NCBI GenBank assembly: GCA_010909165.1
Contig: MU008190.1
Coordinates: forward strand, 531,166-595,165
Direction of reading: 5' to 3'
Source: Anthoceros angustus
Taxonomy: Eukaryota > Streptophyta > Anthocerotopsida > Anthocerotales > Anthocerotaceae
Length of the DNA stretch: 64,000 nt
The position numbers and the translations under genes were made by a program. Below are positions 11,725-23,619 of the stretch, in pieces; position 1 is the first letter of the stretch; every line of letters starts with the position of its first letter. The notes beneath the pieces were generated by a model. It ran no database searches, had not been told where the DNA came from, and worked only from the letters and a program-made list of their open reading frames with translations.

Positions 11725-11737
11725 TACTCCCCTCCTC
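11725..11737 (-). other. polypurine tract of M2
   Basis: On the minus strand the sequence GAGGAGGGGAGTA directly precedes the LTR start TGTGGAACG. The same tract precedes the 3' LTR of P at 46205-46217. Confidence 0.7.
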
Positions 11738-11756
11738 ACCTGTTTGCGTCCTCGCA

Positions 11757-12960
11757 AACAACAGATACTTCGGGTTGAAGGTACTTCTTAACCTTCCACC
11801 CATTCACTCTAGTTGGCAAATCCCCATCCGACTTTCGTAATTGCGGATCCATTCTCATACACCGCCACCACCTCATAAGGTCCCATCCATCTCAACCTAA
11901 GCTTCCAGGAAGTCCATATAACGGCTATCATATAGAAGAACCAAATCCCGGCCATGATAGCTTCTTGCTTCCTCAACTTCCCATCATGCCTATCCTTTCT
12001 AAGCTCCAATTCACGAGTTTCTTCTAAAGCATCTTCCCTCGTTCCTCATGCTCTATGAAAGACTCTAGTCTAACTTCTACTATCCTGTCATGCTCATCCT
12101 CCATGATTCTATAGGTAGGTACTTCAAATTCCGCATCACGGAGACATGCCATATGTTAAATAATAAGAGGTCTTCTTGGTTGTCACCTTCTCGTCTCAGA
12201 AGCCCATAATGCCTGCATCTAAGATCTTCTTCACCGTGATTTACACTGAATAATGGCCTCCAACCTCTTACGCATGCAAAGCTTCTTTAAGAAGAAGCTT
12301 CCTTCCCTTCAAACAACGTCGGATCTTCTCATCCAAACCAAGCTTGTATAAGACCCCATCTCTTAGACAATAAGGCACAGCTCTAGGGAGAAAGACAGCA
12401 CGCCCTTCCCTAGACAAACTATCCAACATGATTCCGTGCTCCAAGAAATTTCATACCTCACCATTCAATAACATGGACATGGGAGTCCTTCACGTTCTAA
12501 TCTCCTCCTTCCACGCATACCACGTCGCCTCCTGCTAGCTCGCCCACCAGCAGCAGGGCGTTGTTCCATCCACAAATCCAGTTTCTCCCGCTTTGTCCAT
12601 CTGCAAGTTTTGAGCTGCGCCGTTGCATGCTCCTCCTCCAACAATGTTCGGATTTCTTCCATTCCTGCTGGTCTAGCCTCGTGTCCAGGTCCAGCTCGTG
12701 CTCCCATGGCGACCTCCTCTTGCCCCATGGCCACCTCATGAGTGATTTCCCATGAATCGCCATTTTCTTCTCTGTTTTTGCTCAAGCTTCTCATGGGATG
12801 CATCTCCTTCCTCGCCCTCTGCACCTACCTCCCTAGGGCCTTCTCCTCCTTGCGGCCCCATGGCGCTCCCATGGCGACCTCGCCAAGTGGGGCGCCTTTT
12901 CTTTTGGCACGCTCCCATATCCGCTTCTTTCTTTGCCAACGGCTGGCCTCCACTTGCAGC
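11757..12960 (-). pseudogene. pol: pol 3' remnant of M2: linker and integrase ends, core deleted
   Basis: The integrase C-terminal segment is open at 12009-11809 and reads ELRKDRHDGKLRKQ, then KLRLRWMGPYEVVAVYENGS, typical of gypsy integrase tails. Upstream, at 12824-12465, an open frame of 119 codons contains the Arg/Glu-rich stretch seen between RNase H and integrase in P (LWMEQRPAAGG, then repeated Arg). Comparison with P shows that about 435 bases of integrase core are missing. The join is at 12201-12206, where P has TGGGCT at both ends of the missing part. The protein would be inactive as an integrase. Confidence 0.7.
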
Positions 12961-13229
12961 CTCCTGACTGCTCACCCTTGAGGAGCATTCCAGCCTCCTC
13001 CTCGCGCCCATACTGGCGCCCTTTTATCCTCTCGGTTTCCAGTTGTCCTGCTGCCCTTTCACAACGCTCCCTTCTTGCTCATTTGACCTCTCTGCTGGCA
13101 GCAAGGCTTGCTGATCAATCCTTAGGCCGTCTACAACATGCTCACGTCCTCCCCCTTCAACCCAGGCCGTGGCAACCAACTCCTCGTCAGAAAATCGGTC
13201 ATCTGTGGCCTCAAGTCGCTCTCCAGTTT

Positions 13230-15197
13230 TCAGTCGAAAAATGAAACCTGCATTCTCATGCTCTTCCCTGCACCTTCTTAAACTCTACCATCTCCTCTAC
13301 ACTTAGAAATCTTCACCACCTTACCACATTCTAGCTCTAATTTTTCTATGGCACATGGATCTACATGTGTTCCCTCTAACTCCTTCCTACTGTTTCCCAA
13401 CTTTATCAAGAAAGGTCATACCATAGGCCTTGCTTTTGCGAAGGCTACATCCTTGGTGGCGTGGTGGTACTCTCTCCTCTATGTAATCATACAAAGACTC
13501 CCTCCTCTTCCTTGAGTCCTCAACGGACCAACGTGTGATGTGCATAGCTTAAGCCACAAAACCGGTTCAAAGATACAGCTCTCAAATCATCCCAATCCAA
13601 TGGTGATGCAGCTCCATCGTGTGACTATACCTGCTGGGCATGACCTCAAGTACTCTAGGAAAATTTGGAGACAATCCACGAGACTTCCAAATTCGCATGA
13701 GTCACATGTTCAAAAGTTTGCACAAAAGCCTCATCATCTTCACCTTGTTCTTCTCCCCAAATCTCCCATATTGCGGGGTGGTGAGACTTCCACCACCTCC
13801 ACTTCCTCCACTCATGGTTGAGGCGTCCACAAAAGCGTGGGCACACCTCCCAAGCACACCGGGCGGAAACAAATGCTGCAAGCGGGATGTACTATACAGA
13901 CTTGGGCACACAAGCGCCTCGATCCTCTTAACAAGCAAGGTTGAAAGGGCAGCAAGATGGGCGATAATTGATCAAGACCTTGCAAACCTCACCATTAGAT
14001 CTCGTACCCCAACTTCTCCGCCAAATCTCACCCTCTTGCCTTCCTCCTCTTCGACGACCAACTCGAGCTAGAAGAGCTCAACAATCCACGCCAAAAATCC
14101 TCCTCTTGCAAGAGCGGAAGATGTACCTTGAAATTATTAACGGCTGATTCTTGACCCTCACCCTTGATCGGCAACTCCTCGGCAACAACCTCCTTCCTCT
14201 CGCTGTCCGTGAGCACAACCTCCTCTTGCTCTTAGACAACTACCTCTTCTTCCTCAACGGAACCCTTGAAGATGTTAGCACATGTAGCTTCCTCTGCAAG
14301 AGCTCTCTCCTCCGCTTCTTCCTTTGCACATTGTACAGCAGCAACTAAGCTTTCTTCACGCACATGATTTCTCCATTCAGCTCACAAATCCTTTGCAGAC
14401 AAAGGCAGGGGCGATCTCCTCTCAACTCCTGCACAAAAATTACTTCCTCCCCTCCCCCAACTAGACATTTGCAAGCACGCTCACACCCCTCAACACACAA
14501 CTATCCAAAACAGCAAATCCCCTCCTACTCCTGTTCCACTCATGTTGCTTGGTCCGGATGAGCTAGGCGAACTCACACTCCCTTCCTCTCCTGCAGTAAA
14601 TTCTCCAACCAAAGTTCTCTGCAGAAGGGTGTCTGCACAAAAGATTGGGGACGGTTGTGGGATGGTGTCTCCCTAGGTGTGCGTCCCAAGGCGAGCTGAG
14701 CGGTGATTCTATCAAGGCGCTCCAAGATCTTGAGACCATGCACGAAAATTACTTCCTCCACTTCCTCCTCTTCAACCACCTCCTTTGTTTCTTGGAGTTG
14801 AGCTAGATCCACCACTCCTGAAGGTCCAGCGTTGAGAAGGCCCAGTGCTGGTAGCTGAACTTGAATCGTGCTCCAGAAACGGTGCTTCCTCCTCGCTTTC
14901 CTCTTCACATACCAACTCTTCTTCAACCACCTCCTTTGTTTCGCTGTCGGTGATTTTGACGTCCCCTTCTCCAGAAGCGTTTTCTGCTGGATCACTTGGC
15001 TCCCCCTTGTAGGCAAGGGCAAAAACGGCCTCCTCCTCAAGCGCCCTTAGCTCTTCCTCCTCCTGGAGCCGGCGTGCAACCACCGCTGCGTTTTCCTCCC
15101 TCCATTGATTTCTTCTTGCAGCTCTTAGATCTCTTGCAGTAACAGGTGGGGGTGACCTCCTATGGTTTTCTCCTCTCCCCCTCCCTCTGCTAGACAT
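13230..15197 (-). pseudogene. gag: gag remnant of M2
   Basis: The start codon is at 15197. The N-terminal part is the best preserved in the window: 143 codons are open from 15203 to 14772, with an Arg-rich start (MSSRGRGRGENHRR) and a strongly acidic continuation (EEEELRALEEEAV, then KEVVEEELVCEEESEE). A capsid-like part follows at about 13940-13655. Frames are broken at several small indels. Near 14750-14790 a short stretch is replaced by a copy of sequence from the acidic region (CTTCAACCACCTCCTTTG). Confidence 0.65.
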
Positions 15198-15435
15198 CTG
15201 CAAGCATCCTCATAGCCTCCAAAACACGGTTGTTAAAGAAAAATCAGCCAACCGCCGCGCGCCATTCTTGCTGCGGAACACAAAATCACACCATTCGGAG
15301 GCGTGGGCTCCTCCTTCACAACGCACAGGTTCCAGGACGTGTAGGCTTCTTCCTAGACCCCGCTCCACCTCCTTACAAGATCTTCTCAGCTCATCTGCAA
15401 GCTAGCAACGAAAATCTCAAAATTTCATTTAGCCA

Positions 15436-15455
15436 AGTCCCGCAAGCGCCAAAAA
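15436..15455 (-). other. primer binding site of M2 (degenerate)
   Basis: The minus strand reads TTTTTGGCGCTTGCGGGACT. Relative to P (TGGCGCCGTTGCCGGGGAC) one CG and two further bases are missing. Confidence 0.7.
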
Positions 15456-16786
15456 TGTGGGAGGAAAACCCGGGGCACTCCGAGATTCCCCTCTAGCGGC
15501 CACACTTATCCCATCGTTTCGAGACGTTGGGTTTCGTCCCATGAGACTTGGGGAACGGAATCTTGAGAAATCCGTCACTACTGCAGCTACACACTACCTC
15601 AGCCTTCTAAACAAGCAAGGCGCCCTCTCACGCTCCCTCTACAGCAGCTCGCCCGTCGCTTAAACTCACCAAACCTCAACCTACAACGACACCACACACC
15701 GGTGTTACGTCTTAGAAGGTGTCTATCACGGGCGCCAGGACCCCGACCCACACCGCAACCGTCCCTACTCCTAAGACACTCTTCTCCACACGGGAGCGCC
15801 CTCTTACTTGCAGTTGGGATTCGTCCCTTAGGCTCACTGTGGCCTTAGTTTTCCTACACTCTAATCCTCCTCACAACTCTCTCAATCAACAACGCCCTCT
15901 TCTTCTCTACTCATCTACCCTTCCTTCCTCCACAATCTCCTACTCTAACACCAATTGCTGGCTCATTAATTCCAACTCGCCCTTACGGCACAGCCTGGGG
16001 TCCGTCAGGAATTGAGTTCTTCCTTGGGCGGTTGCTATGTGGTTTGCACGATGAGAACCTCCGAGTCTTTCCTGCAGTCTACCCTCAAGCCGAGAGTTCC
16101 TTGAGCATCGCCACACACTCAAAGCAAAACAATTCACAACCATTCACAAGGGAGCTAGCGGGCGCTGCAAAGAGCAAGCCCTCCACCCGGCACTCCGACG
16201 CGTTCTCCTCTCTACGGACAACTGCGTTGGCTTGCGGCGGCGAAATTCACACAAAGTGAAGGACTCGGGAGGATGGGGCGCAAGACACGATAATTTTACT
16301 TCACAAGCTCCTCCTTTTATAGGGAGGTCCTCACATACAGCCTCCTCCTCAAGCGCCCTTAGCTCTTCCTCCTCCTTATTTTAGTGTATCCTATTGTCGA
16401 CTTTAAGTTCGACATCCAAGCATCTTGGGTAAAATTCTATTCTAGCAAATTCACCTATGTGAGCCTTAATGGCTCCAACATTCCTATCTAGCTAGTCAAC
16501 ACACTCTCTGGTGACAAGCATTAATGCTGTCCTCCTCTAAAGAAAAGTCTTCCCAAGTGGCATCTTGCCCCATGTCTTCAAGCTAATTTAAGGACTTCTT
16601 ATGAATCCCTTCCTTATCTTGATGCCTATCTTGAGTTCCTTCCTCCAATAAAATAGCCGGGCTCTCTTAGCCAGGCTCATCCTCGACTTCTCCTCTTCCT
16701 CTCACTTGTGGAGCAAGTGAGCTCCTTGCTGCACCCATGTTAGGAGGTTGGTCTTCTCCTTGTGATTCTTGCTCCATTCTGCAAGA

Positions 16787-19397
16787 TCAACCCCTCTTCC
16801 TTCTTTCTGCAAGGGCCAAGGTACTCGCCTCCCTTGCCGTCAAATCCATGCTAGCGACCTTGAATCCTGCTTCTTCCGGCCCTCCTACCATGGTAGGACC
16901 TTCTCCTACCACGGTAGGAACTCCTCCTACCAGTAGGAGTTCCTACCGGTCGTTTCTTCTTCCTTACCCCTTCACAGGGTGATTCTCTCCACACGGGAGC
17001 GCCCTCTTCTTCCTTACCCCTTCACAGGGTGATTCTCTCCACAGTGCGAGTTCTTCACCCTTGCTTGGGACACTCTCCAAGTCTAAGGCTTCCGGTTGGA
17101 CTTGCATGAGGGCCTCCCTATCATCGTCATGAGGTCCCAACATCCTCCTCTCGAAGTCGCAACAACTCGTTAGTGGCCTTGAGCACCTTGTTGTGAAGAT
17201 GGGCTGCAAATCGTTGTTGTGCCATCTCCAATTCTTCGTAATCCTCAAGCCATACTCCATGCTCACACTTGCTTTTGTAAGCATCTCGCTCAAGGCCAGC
17301 TCACGGTCTTGACATGGAGAGCCACATTCTCCGTCCTCTCATTGCGGTTGGCGGATCAATCTCTCTTGTAGGGCATAATCAGCCCGAAATCTCTCCTCAC
17401 CGCCAACATATGCACCACCGCCTCATGACGGCCTTTCTCCTTTGCCATTTCTTCCTCCAACTCCCTATCCTCCTAGGGAGTTGTGCATTCTCCGTTCTTT
17501 GGACTTCTCGTTCCATTTCCAATCTTTGGACAAAATGTGTCCGTTCTTCCAGCTCTTCTTCCTTCAATTCCAGCCTCCGTGATTTCTCCCAGCTCCTTTT
17601 CCATGTCACTAATCTTCACGGCTGTGTGGCTATGACCCGCTCATGTGCGCCTACTTGCCTTTGTCTGCCCTCATTTCTGGAGATTGCTCTCGTCTTGACC
17701 TTTCCTCCATTAGCAGCACTTGCTTGTCTTCCGCCTTCTTTTCCATGTGCGCACCATGTGAGCAAGTTGCTCCACCTTCTCCTCTCGAGCTGCCAATTGC
17801 TTGGTAAGAGCCTTGTTCTCCGAATATGATTGTTTGCCTCCTGCCTTGTTTCAAGACTCTTTCCAAGTGCTCCACTTGAGCTTCCATCCTCATAACATCC
17901 TCCGCCACTGGGTTTCCGCTCGCCTACCCAATTTCCCTTGCTTGGTAGGTCCTTGTCTTCTCGCCTCCGTCTTCAAGAATTCAACTCTCCTCTTGGCGGC
18001 TCCTATGTCTACCTTGCTGAACATCTCCCTATGCAGCATCTCCTCCAACATGTCTAAGTCTCCTTTCTTACCTCCGGAGACTCAAGGCCTTTGCCTTGCT
18101 CATGGGATCTTACATCCCTTGCTTCCCTATGATGAGCTCCCGCTCATCACTTGGTGGGGCAACTCCTCCACCGTGACTCCATCCGCTCGCCCACCTAGCA
18201 GGGCCGGTTGCCTTCTTATCTCCTCTTGGGAGCTTCCAAACCGTGACTTCCTTTCCCTCCTACCGTGGTAGGAGGTGCTCCAGTAGGACTACTTCCTACC
18301 GTGGTAGGACTAATTCTGCCACCGTAGGCCTTGTCATGAGAGGACGAAGGGGTCCCAAACCACTGGGAACACCTCCCACCCTCGCGGGATTCTGCCATGG
18401 TAGGATCTATCCTACCTTCCATCTCCGCATCCTCCGCGGTCCAAACTTCAAATCCCCTACAACTTCTCCTTGCAAGTCCTCCACGCATCCTCCGGCCTAT
18501 CTTTCGGAGGATTCCTTCCGGCAATAATGTCCCGGTGGTGCCGCACCTCCTTTAGCAAAGCACCAAGCACTCCTGTCCCTCTCACGGCGTAAGTACACAA
18601 TGTTAAAGGGATGCTTGGAATCATCCAACTCCTTACTTGTGAGTAGCCCTCTACTTCCCACAAATGCACTAGATAAGTGCTAAGATAGCATGGCCTGACC
18701 TGTTCTTCATCCGACGCGTTGGGTTTCGAACTTTTCCTGGTAGGTGTATGCTTCATACATGATGAGCCCCAATCCGGCTCTCTTGAGTGATCTTCCATAG
18801 AAAATGGAGGAAGGTAGTGCTGAAATATGACACCCTTGGATTGCTCACCAAGCCCAAAACAATTCTTGTGAACAATCTCCACTTGGGCTCCAAGATTTGG
18901 TCCGTCCGCCAACCGTTCTTGGACTTAGCCTTCATGCCCCTTGCATAAGTGTAAGGGCTCCCTTGGGAAGATCCGCCGTTGATGCACGCTTGCCTCCTCG
19001 TTCCTTCCATCAACGTGATTCCGCTATCCTCGCTATCCGGCTGCCATATACAGCGTATGCTCCTTACAATCCAACACCGTGGATCCGTCTGCGCGTTCCT
19101 ATCAAGGCAGCCAATTCCTCCGTCTCCGAAATTAGCAAAACACTCCTCTATCAATTCAAGGTTGGTGTAAGACCAATGCCATACACCCACTCTAGCTGAA
19201 TATTCTCCTCTGCTGCCCAAGGTCGAAAGTCGAAAGGTCTCTAGAGGATAGCTCATAGCACGTAAATAAGGCATGTCAAATTTCCTCCTCAGTCTGATCC
19301 TCCGCCTTAGACCTCTTGCTCCTCGCGCCACCTCCTTGGTGGACGCTCCTTCCTTAGCTACTACCTCCTTGCCCTTGGTCATGGTAGGCTTGGTCAT
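16787..19397 (-). pseudogene. LTR reading region, copy in M-b
   Basis: This is the M-b copy of the LTR-internal coding region. It gives the longest open frame of any LTR copy: 307 codons from 19676 to 18753, with no ATG before 19397 (MTKPTMTKGKEVV). The open frame covers the Lys/Thr-rich start, the segment HWSYTNLELIEECFAN and the Trp-rich core (PKWRLFTRIVLG, then FLHFLWKIT). The PTTVG linker is at 18524-18216 and coiled-coil pieces are at 17908-17397. The final stop is at about 16787. Frameshifts separate the domains. Confidence 0.5.
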
Positions 19398-19635
19398 GGC
19401 CTCCTTGGTTAGTACTTGCACGAAATTGAAGAAAAGTGATGCCTCCTGCAATTCCTGCACTCCAGCCTTCCTATCCTTGCAAACGCGTTTCTCCTCCTTG
19501 ATTTGCTCTTGCTCACAGCTCAAAGGTCCTTGCCCTTGCTCTCCTCCTGCAGTCCTTACACCTTGGCGTCCCAAACCCCGATTTCTCCTGAGAGAAAGCT
19601 CACCAAAATTCCCCGGACTCTTACACCACAGCAAT

Positions 19636-19932
19636 TTAGGAGCCCTTCCTGCACGGTTTCCTAGCAATCTTGCCACGCTCCACCCTCCTAGGCACCCTCA
19701 CGAGCTTGGCAAGTGTTGGGTTGCGCCCAACCTTCTTCTCCTTCTCTTCTTTCTCTCCTCCTTCTTCCTCTCTTGGGCTGGCGGATTTACGCCTCCTTGC
19801 CCTTGCTCTCCTCCTTCTCCTCCTTACAGGCGCGTGTACGGGGTGCTGTATGGGGGCCTTGGGCAGCTTGAGGTGTGGCGCCTTCTGTGAGGTCTCCTCA
19901 AGTTTCGAGTTGTGGCCTCTGCACTGCACCAC
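19636..19932 (-). pseudogene. basic reading frame upstream of the LTR reading region
   Basis: An open frame of about 98 codons ends in the conserved stretch NPTLAKLVRVPRRVERGK, then IARKPCRKGS and a stop. The same ending is open in M-a (10570-10325) and in the P 5' LTR (34104-34418), and nearly so in P 3' (46957-47208). The frame is rich in Arg, Lys and Glu and resembles a nuclear-type basic segment. No ATG is present in this frame in any copy. It may be a leader that lost its start, or coding sequence captured without one. Confidence 0.35.
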
Positions 19933-20641
19933 TTTTATAAGTCACCCAAGGGTTAGAAAAGTAACTACCATTCTATCCTGCCCTTGGATGTGTGCCACGT
20001 GGCCCCTTTCTCACCGTTGATGTTAGTTTCCTAATTCCTTATACTAAAATACCATTTCCCTATTTTTCTAATTTCTAACTGAAAATTAGCCTCTAATTTC
20101 TTAATTACCTATTTTGGCCTATTTATCTAGTCCACTAAAAGACTATATAGCAAGCCTATCCTGCCTAAAACATAAGCTACTTTCCTTAGAACCTATCTCC
20201 CACCGTGGTAGGACATCCTCCTACCATGGCTGCCTTTCTCCTACCACGGTAGGAGTTTCTCCTCGGTAGGATACCTTCCTACCCTCTCCTACCATGGTAG
20301 GAGCAATTCCCACACCGGTAGGTGATCAAAACACTAGGTGGTCATTCTCCTACGGTGGTAGGATCTCTCCTACCCTCGTCTACCATGGTAGGAGTTTCTC
20401 CTACCACGGTAGGACACCTCCTACCACTCATGTAGGTTACCTTTTCTCCTCACCAAGGTCGTTTTGACCCGTTTCTTTTCCTGCATATCCTCTTTGCCTT
20501 CCCGACATGGTCCTACAACTCCCGCTCAAAAGGAGCAAAAATTTCCTTGCATGTCTTCACCAAACCATTTCTAGCAAAGAGTGTGGGCTGTTCAAACGAA
20601 CTCATTTAAGCTTGTTGCCCAAACTTTATGCTCCATTCTGG

Positions 20642-21295
20642 TGAATTGTTTGCTTTGAGTGTGTGCGATGCTCAAGGAACTCTGGCTTGAGGGTAGACTA
20701 GGGAAAAGACCCCTGGAGGTTCTCACCTGCACAAACCACATAGCAACCGGCCCAAGGAAGAACTCATTGATTTTGACGGACTCAGTACCACCTTGAAGTT
20801 GGAATTAATGAGCCAAACGTGTTAGAGTAGGAGATCGTGGAAGGAAAAGATTAGATGAGTAGAGAAGAGGAGAGCGTATTGAGAAGGTTGTGAAGAAGAT
20901 TAGAGTGTAGGAAAAGTGGAAGGCCAAAGCGAGCTCACGGAAATCCCAAATCAGAGTAAGAGGCGCCCTTGTGGAGAAGTCGGTCTTAGGTGTGACAAAA
21001 TCGGTCAGGGGTCCCCAGGCGCCTTCACTGTGCTAAGGCATGACCCAATTGTGTTGTGTCGTGTAGGTGAATTAGGGAATTTCCTGAGCAGCGGTGGTGC
21101 AGATCTGGAAGAGTAGTGGGCGCCTTGCTTGTTGAGGAGGCTGAGGTAGTGTGTAGATGTAGGCAATAATTGATCTCCTAAGATTCGACCGTTCACACAA
21201 GTCTCATGGAACGAAACCCAACGTATGAAACGACAGTGGGATAAGTGTGGCCACTAGAGGGTGAATCTTGGAAGCCCTGGGATTTTCCTCCCACA
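20642..21295 (+). mobile_element. inverted R-U5 end of a gypsy LTR
   Basis: The sequence from GTGAATTGTTTGCTTTGAG to TCCTCCCACA matches the last 650 bases of the plus-strand LTR of P (58797-59493). It stands head to head with LTR M-b. No primer site follows it, so it could be the far end of a 3' LTR. A filler of about 11 bases (GCTCCATTCTG) at 20631-20641 matches an internal LTR word (7450 onward). Confidence 0.75.
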
Positions 21296-22060
21296 AGCAT
21301 CTTGTAGCACAATAATAGGGACTCTTGCCTGGTTAGTACTCTCTTCCCCTCAGGATTCCTCCAGGGGATCAAAAGCATCATTCACGGTAGCCAATTGAAC
21401 ATGCACACTGGACAACAATTCACAAAAACTCGCAATTCCAACTCACATGGTTAGGCAATAACCAAATCATGAACACTAGGGAGCCTACATCTTTTTTACC
21501 TCAGCTACATGTGCCTCTATTTGATAATCCCTAGGCCGACGGCATGCACATGTCCTTTTTTCTACCAACTTGAGCATTGCCAAGAGGGGCTATTGTATGG
21601 CAAAAGTAATAGGAGCCATATTTTTATCCCATACAAGTGCCCTTGTTTGATAACACCTAGTGACTGCACATGCCCTTTCCTCACTTGAGCTCATTGCGAA
21701 AGAGGCTTTACAAGTGTGAGTTTCGCAACGGTAATGAGCGCACTAATCGCCGTAGTATGGGGTCTGGTTCCAAGGAATGACCCGCTTTTACTATTTTCCC
21801 ACTCGGATGCCTAACTTATGCTCCTACCATTGACGGAAACTCTTCACAATCCCATGCTCATGGGGGAGGAGGAGGGGACGGGGAGGGACGTGGGAGGATT
21901 CACAAGTCACAACCCCTCGCCGGATACTACTAGTGAGCGAATACCCAAGCGAGCACGAGCGACTCATTTCAATCACCCTTCCAACAAACCGGACCCACGT
22001 ACTACCTTCCACATCACCAAGATAACAATCCGAGCCAATGTACTGCCTGTGTGCCTACTT
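21296..22060. other. unassigned spacer
   Basis: There is no open frame of note, no primer site and no similarity to the repeats elsewhere in the window. The words GCCCTTGTTTGATAA and TGCCTCTATTTGATAA suggest a weak internal duplication around 21510-21700 (each followed by a CATGCCCTTT- or CACATGTCC-like string). Confidence 0.4.
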
Positions 22061-22336
22061 TGTTGGGAGAATCATAGCTGTGGTAGCAAAACACAGCAAA
22101 GATAGTAGAAAGCTTTGCACAAAGAGTTGTATGCATTGATTATAATAGAAAGTACAAAAGCCTTTATATAGGCTAGGGTTATAACCATAAGGTGGTTGTA
22201 ACCATAAGTAGTTCTAACCTCTAAGTGGTTGTAACAACTAACTACTCATTAAACTACCTAAAGCCCTAAGAACTAAATTAATTAATAGCCTTAGGTGCCC
22301 TAGTGAAGAGTGCCCTAAATAGGTCATATTTCATCA
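22061..22336 (-). repeat. 3' LTR of copia A1
   Basis: The LTR runs from TGTTGGGAGAATCATAG to CATATTTCATCA and matches the A2 LTR at 61434-61715. On its coding strand it starts TGATGAAATATG. It contains a TATA-like ATTATAATAG and the paired words GGTGGTTGTAACC. Confidence 0.85.
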
Positions 22337-22348
22337 CTCCCCACTCAC
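22337..22348 (-). other. polypurine tract of copia A1
   Basis: The minus strand reads GTGAGTGGGGAG directly before the LTR start TGATGA. The same feature stands at 49985-49995 in copia B. Confidence 0.75.
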
Positions 22349-22740
22349 TATGAACTAGGTGTGAAGAATAGCTTCAAAATGAGACTAAAAGGCTAGTTAG
22401 CTCCCACTAACTTGAAAGCTATCCGCTAACTAAGAAAACAATTAAAAACTGGCTTACATTTAAGCAGAATTAATGTAATCAAAATTAATTACCAAAAACT
22501 TAATTAGGAAATGGTAAATTCCTAAACAAGGTAAAAGATAAAAGTAAAACTTAAACTAGGTTAATCTTAGTAAAAACCATAGGTAAAAGTTAAAAAACTT
22601 AAAGGGTAAAATGAAAACCCATTAATGTAATGCCGGGCCATATGATGCCGTCATGCCCATGGGGGTCATACTGCATGTACCCTCCCCATACGGTTTTATT
22701 CCTCCTCCTCGCCTCCCGCCTCGCGCCTCCCGCCTCCCGC

Positions 22741-22850
22741 TCATGAAGACAAAGGGAGTGCGCAAAACGGCGGGGGCGGCGCCGCGGAGGAGCGCGCCGC
22801 GCCCCCGCCCGCCCATGTACCTCGGATCACCGCGCGTGGTGCGCAAGTAA
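22741..22850 (+). other. GC-rich basic reading frame antisense to copia A1
   Basis: In an element that is otherwise AT-rich, about 22680-22940 is very GC-rich. On the plus strand a frame starting ATGAAGACAAAG encodes a short Arg/Ala/Pro-rich peptide (MKTKGVRKTAGAAPRRSAP). Copia B has a GC-rich segment at the same place (50340-50740) with different sequence. It looks like the first exon of the antisense coding region described at 23620-23985, but continuity was not shown. Confidence 0.35.
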
Positions 22851-23619
22851 TGGTGCCCGCAAGGAAGAAGGGTGGAGGGGCGGGAGGGACGCGCCTCCGA
22901 GAGCACGCCCCCGGGCAGGTGTGATCCTCCACCGCATCTAAATGGATTCCAACCTTTGTGAGAGCCCACCACGTTTCTGTGGGATGAAGTGGTGACCTGT
23001 GGTTGAAGAAGTCACCGGGAGAGGTGCAGGAGGTCGCCAATTGATGTGTGAGTGCCATATGCGGAGTGTCTCACCCAAGCCGGAGATTAGAAAGATGTCG
23101 CCCATGTCTTGTCTCAATGTCTCAAAAGTGCCTGCTAATCCCCAACATGCTCCAGCATATGTCACACCATGCGTGTGCGGAGAGATCGTCGAGGAAGATT
23201 CATAAAGCTCTGTGGAGGAAGAAATCGCAGATTGTTCTCTCTCGATACAAGTGCCTTGGAAGAATCTTCATTGAAGGGCTTCGCTCACTGATGAAGGAGG
23301 CTGAAATCTCAAGTAAGGCATGTGTAGCAAGGCATTCTCGTGAAGGGAGGCACCTTGAGCAGGATGCCCCCCCTTTGTCATGAGGAGACCTAGTTGTAAG
23401 CTGTGGGCATCTTCAAATGACCATTTTCCAGTTTCAAAAATATTAATTGTGATGAATTTTCTGATACTATTTTCGCAGATTTATGTATGGAAAATTATGG
23501 GAAAAAGGAAAATGAAATGAAAATGAAGAAAATGAGAAAAATGAAAAGGTAGACATGCTTTTGTGACTCTAAAAGGTGTTCTAACTTATTTTTCTCTTGC
23601 TAAAAACTTGCCATTTTAG

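Larger units (their letters stand above)
11725..15455 (-). mobile_element. gypsy internal region M2 (deletion derivative)
   Basis: M2 lies between LTR M-b (its 5' LTR) and LTR M-a (its 3' LTR). It is 3.7 kb long, against 7.6 kb in P. It keeps the primer site, gag, the Arg/Glu-rich stretch that follows RNase H, part of the integrase and the purine tract. Protease, reverse transcriptase, RNase H and the integrase core are missing. The gag-to-pol join near 13230-13320 occurs at a TTTCATTT-like word. Such an element could only move with proteins supplied by a relative. Confidence 0.75.
15456..20631 (-). mobile_element. LTR M-b, truncated at its outer end
   Basis: The inner end CCTCCCACA is at 15456 and is followed by the M2 primer site. 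The outer end should start TGTGGAACGCAAAAG but stops within AAAGTTTGGGC near 20631, where it meets an inverted LTR fragment. The LTR contains the U3 palindromes (about 20200-20430), the G-box/TATA pair, the LTR reading region and the TATA box at 16314-16320. Two short foreign patches are present: a gag-derived 36-base piece at 16343-16378 and an 18-base piece near 16990. Confidence 0.85.

Noticed and set aside
22680-22940. GC-rich patch as a CpG island of a host gene
   Set aside because: It lies inside copia A1 between pol and the 3' LTR, and copia B has a GC-rich patch at the same place, so it belongs to the element.
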